In this document: positions 63,466-64,000 of the stretch, piece by piece
How positions within the stretch are numbered: position 1 is the first letter of the stretch
Layout of the letters: the number at the start of each line of letters is the position of its first letter
Origin: Woeseiaceae bacterium
Lineage (GTDB): Bacteria > Pseudomonadota > Gammaproteobacteria > Steroidobacterales > Woeseiaceae
NCBI GenBank assembly: GCA_021773095.1
Contig: JAJFKR010000020.1
Location: 310,001 to 374,000, forward strand
Length of the DNA stretch: 64,000 nucleotides
Reading direction: 5' to 3'
Translations under genes and position numbers: made by a program
Notes under the pieces: generated by a model
What the model was told of the DNA's origin: nothing
Seen by the model: only the letters and a program-made list of their open reading frames with translations
Database searches by the model: none

Positions 63466-64000
63466 TCACTTGAGTTCTTCAATCGCTTTCTCAAGCTCGG
63501 CAAGGTCATCCGGATACCATTGGTATAACGCATACCACTTCGGACTCAACTGAATAGCGCAACCCCCGATCTTAGCTCTGTCCCGAGCCACGACGCTCTC
63601 ACAATCAGCGACATCGAACGCACTTGTAGGATGAATGTAGCTCACCTCGAAAGAACTCGGACCGCGAATTTCCGACCCAAGAAAAACACTTACTTGATTT
63701 TCGTCGACATCGACTAGCTGCGCCTCTATAGAAATTAGCGCCTGCAGAATATTGGGTTGATCTAAGTCGTGTCGCTCAGATTCACTAGTTTGGAGGCTAG
63801 CCCGGAGTCCTACTGGAGTTACGGATAGGCTGGATATCTCGGGCGCTTCGTTGACGAACTGAATAATGGAAAGCAACTCTGGCTGCTTTTTTGCGAATTG
63901 TCGGCGCACGGCCCATTCCAAAGGCCAATCGCCGAATGTACAGACCTCAACAATCCGCCCTTGCACTCTGAGAGAAAGCTGGGTGAAACCGGTGGCCAGT
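63466..64000 (-). CDS. Uncharacterised protein, possibly truncated by window edge
   Basis: At least 166 aa from a GTG at 63966. The frame stays open to the last base of the window (about 178 codons), so the true start may lie outside. The sequence is acidic with no signal peptide or membrane helix. It contains FGDWPLEWAVRRQFAKKQPELL and ends WYPDDLAELEKAIEELK, a likely terminal helix. Family not recognised. It is the first gene beyond a tRNA, a common entry point for accessory DNA, but nothing else marks it as mobile. Confidence 0.6.
   Translation of the reverse strand, partial: LATGFTQLSLRVQGRIVEVCTFGDWPLEWAVRRQFAKKQPELLSIIQFVNEAPEISSLSVTPVGLRASLQTSESERHDLDQPNILQALISIEAQLVDVDENQVSVFLGSEIRGPSSFEVSYIHPTSAFDVADCESVVARDRAKIGGCAIQLSPKWYALYQWYPDDLAELEKAIEELK

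Noticed and set aside
63287..63553. 88-codon + strand ORF after the tRNA
   Set aside because: It overlaps the end of the minus-strand unknown gene, has no motif and has a weak start context.

Overview
The window looks like a chromosomal, mostly housekeeping stretch from a gammaproteobacterium. The main evidence is gene order. It carries the yrbG-kdsD-kdsC-lptC-lptA-lptB-rpoN-hpf-ptsN-rapZ cluster, a tkt-gap-pgk(-pyk) block, the rpsU-dnaG-rpoD macromolecular-synthesis operon followed by tRNA-Ile2(CAU), and tolC/waaA/hldE for a Kdo/heptose outer membrane. A split adenosylcobalamin-dependent ribonucleotide reductase, a pyrophosphate-dependent phosphofructokinase next to a proton-pumping pyrophosphatase, and a penicillin-acylase family enzyme suggest a free-living environmental lineage. 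A Woeseiales/Chromatiales-like marine bacterium would fit, but that placement is inference.

Layout. 1-8.9 kb: LPS precursor synthesis and LPS export (kds, lpt), sigma-54, ribosome hibernation, EIIA-Ntr and RapZ, then an MgtE magnesium channel. 8.9-9.1 kb: a compact element of nested inverted repeats. 9.1-17 kb: patatin lipase, periplasmic peroxiredoxin, a MoxR/VWA pair, penicillin acylase and pyruvate kinase. 17-22.7 kb: a PhoX-like Tat protein, then pgk, gap and tkt. 22.7-28.3 kb: metK, ahcY, cpdA, a TraB/GumN protein and hemL. 28.3-36.6 kb: an XRE/DUF2975 regulator pair, mpl, rnd, adk, PPi-PFK and H+-PPase. 36.6-44.7 kb: a hotdog protein, a PAS-GGDEF-EAL protein, pcm, tolC, waaA and hldE. 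44.7-50 kb: the split nrdJ, a small heat-shock protein and a periplasmic Do-type protease. 50-57.7 kb: a zinc lipoprotein peptidase, cca, a barrel-like protein, uppP, a MidA-like methyltransferase, a pteridine reductase, folK, folB and tsaD. 57.8-62.4 kb: rpsU, yqeY, dnaG and rpoD. 62.4-64 kb: an HNH nuclease gene, an intron-bearing tRNA and an unknown gene that runs to the window edge.

The most notable feature is a tRNA-Ile(CAU) gene split directly after its anticodon by a 234-nt group I intron. The two exons join to a perfect 77-nt tRNA with an encoded CCA. The intron shows the P1, P2 (GAAA loop), P3, P4, P6 and P7 pairings and the conserved core strings of the Azoarcus-type (IC3) ribozyme. 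An HNH endonuclease gene lies about 100 bp away on the other strand.

Regulatory signals that can be read directly include a strong sigma-70 promoter with a NrdR box in front of nrdJ, a sigma-32 promoter for the heat-shock gene, a promoter and leader hairpin ahead of rpsU, two clear intrinsic terminators, three REP-like GTAGGAGCGCGC palindromes, and palindromes that supply the stop codons of convergent gene pairs.
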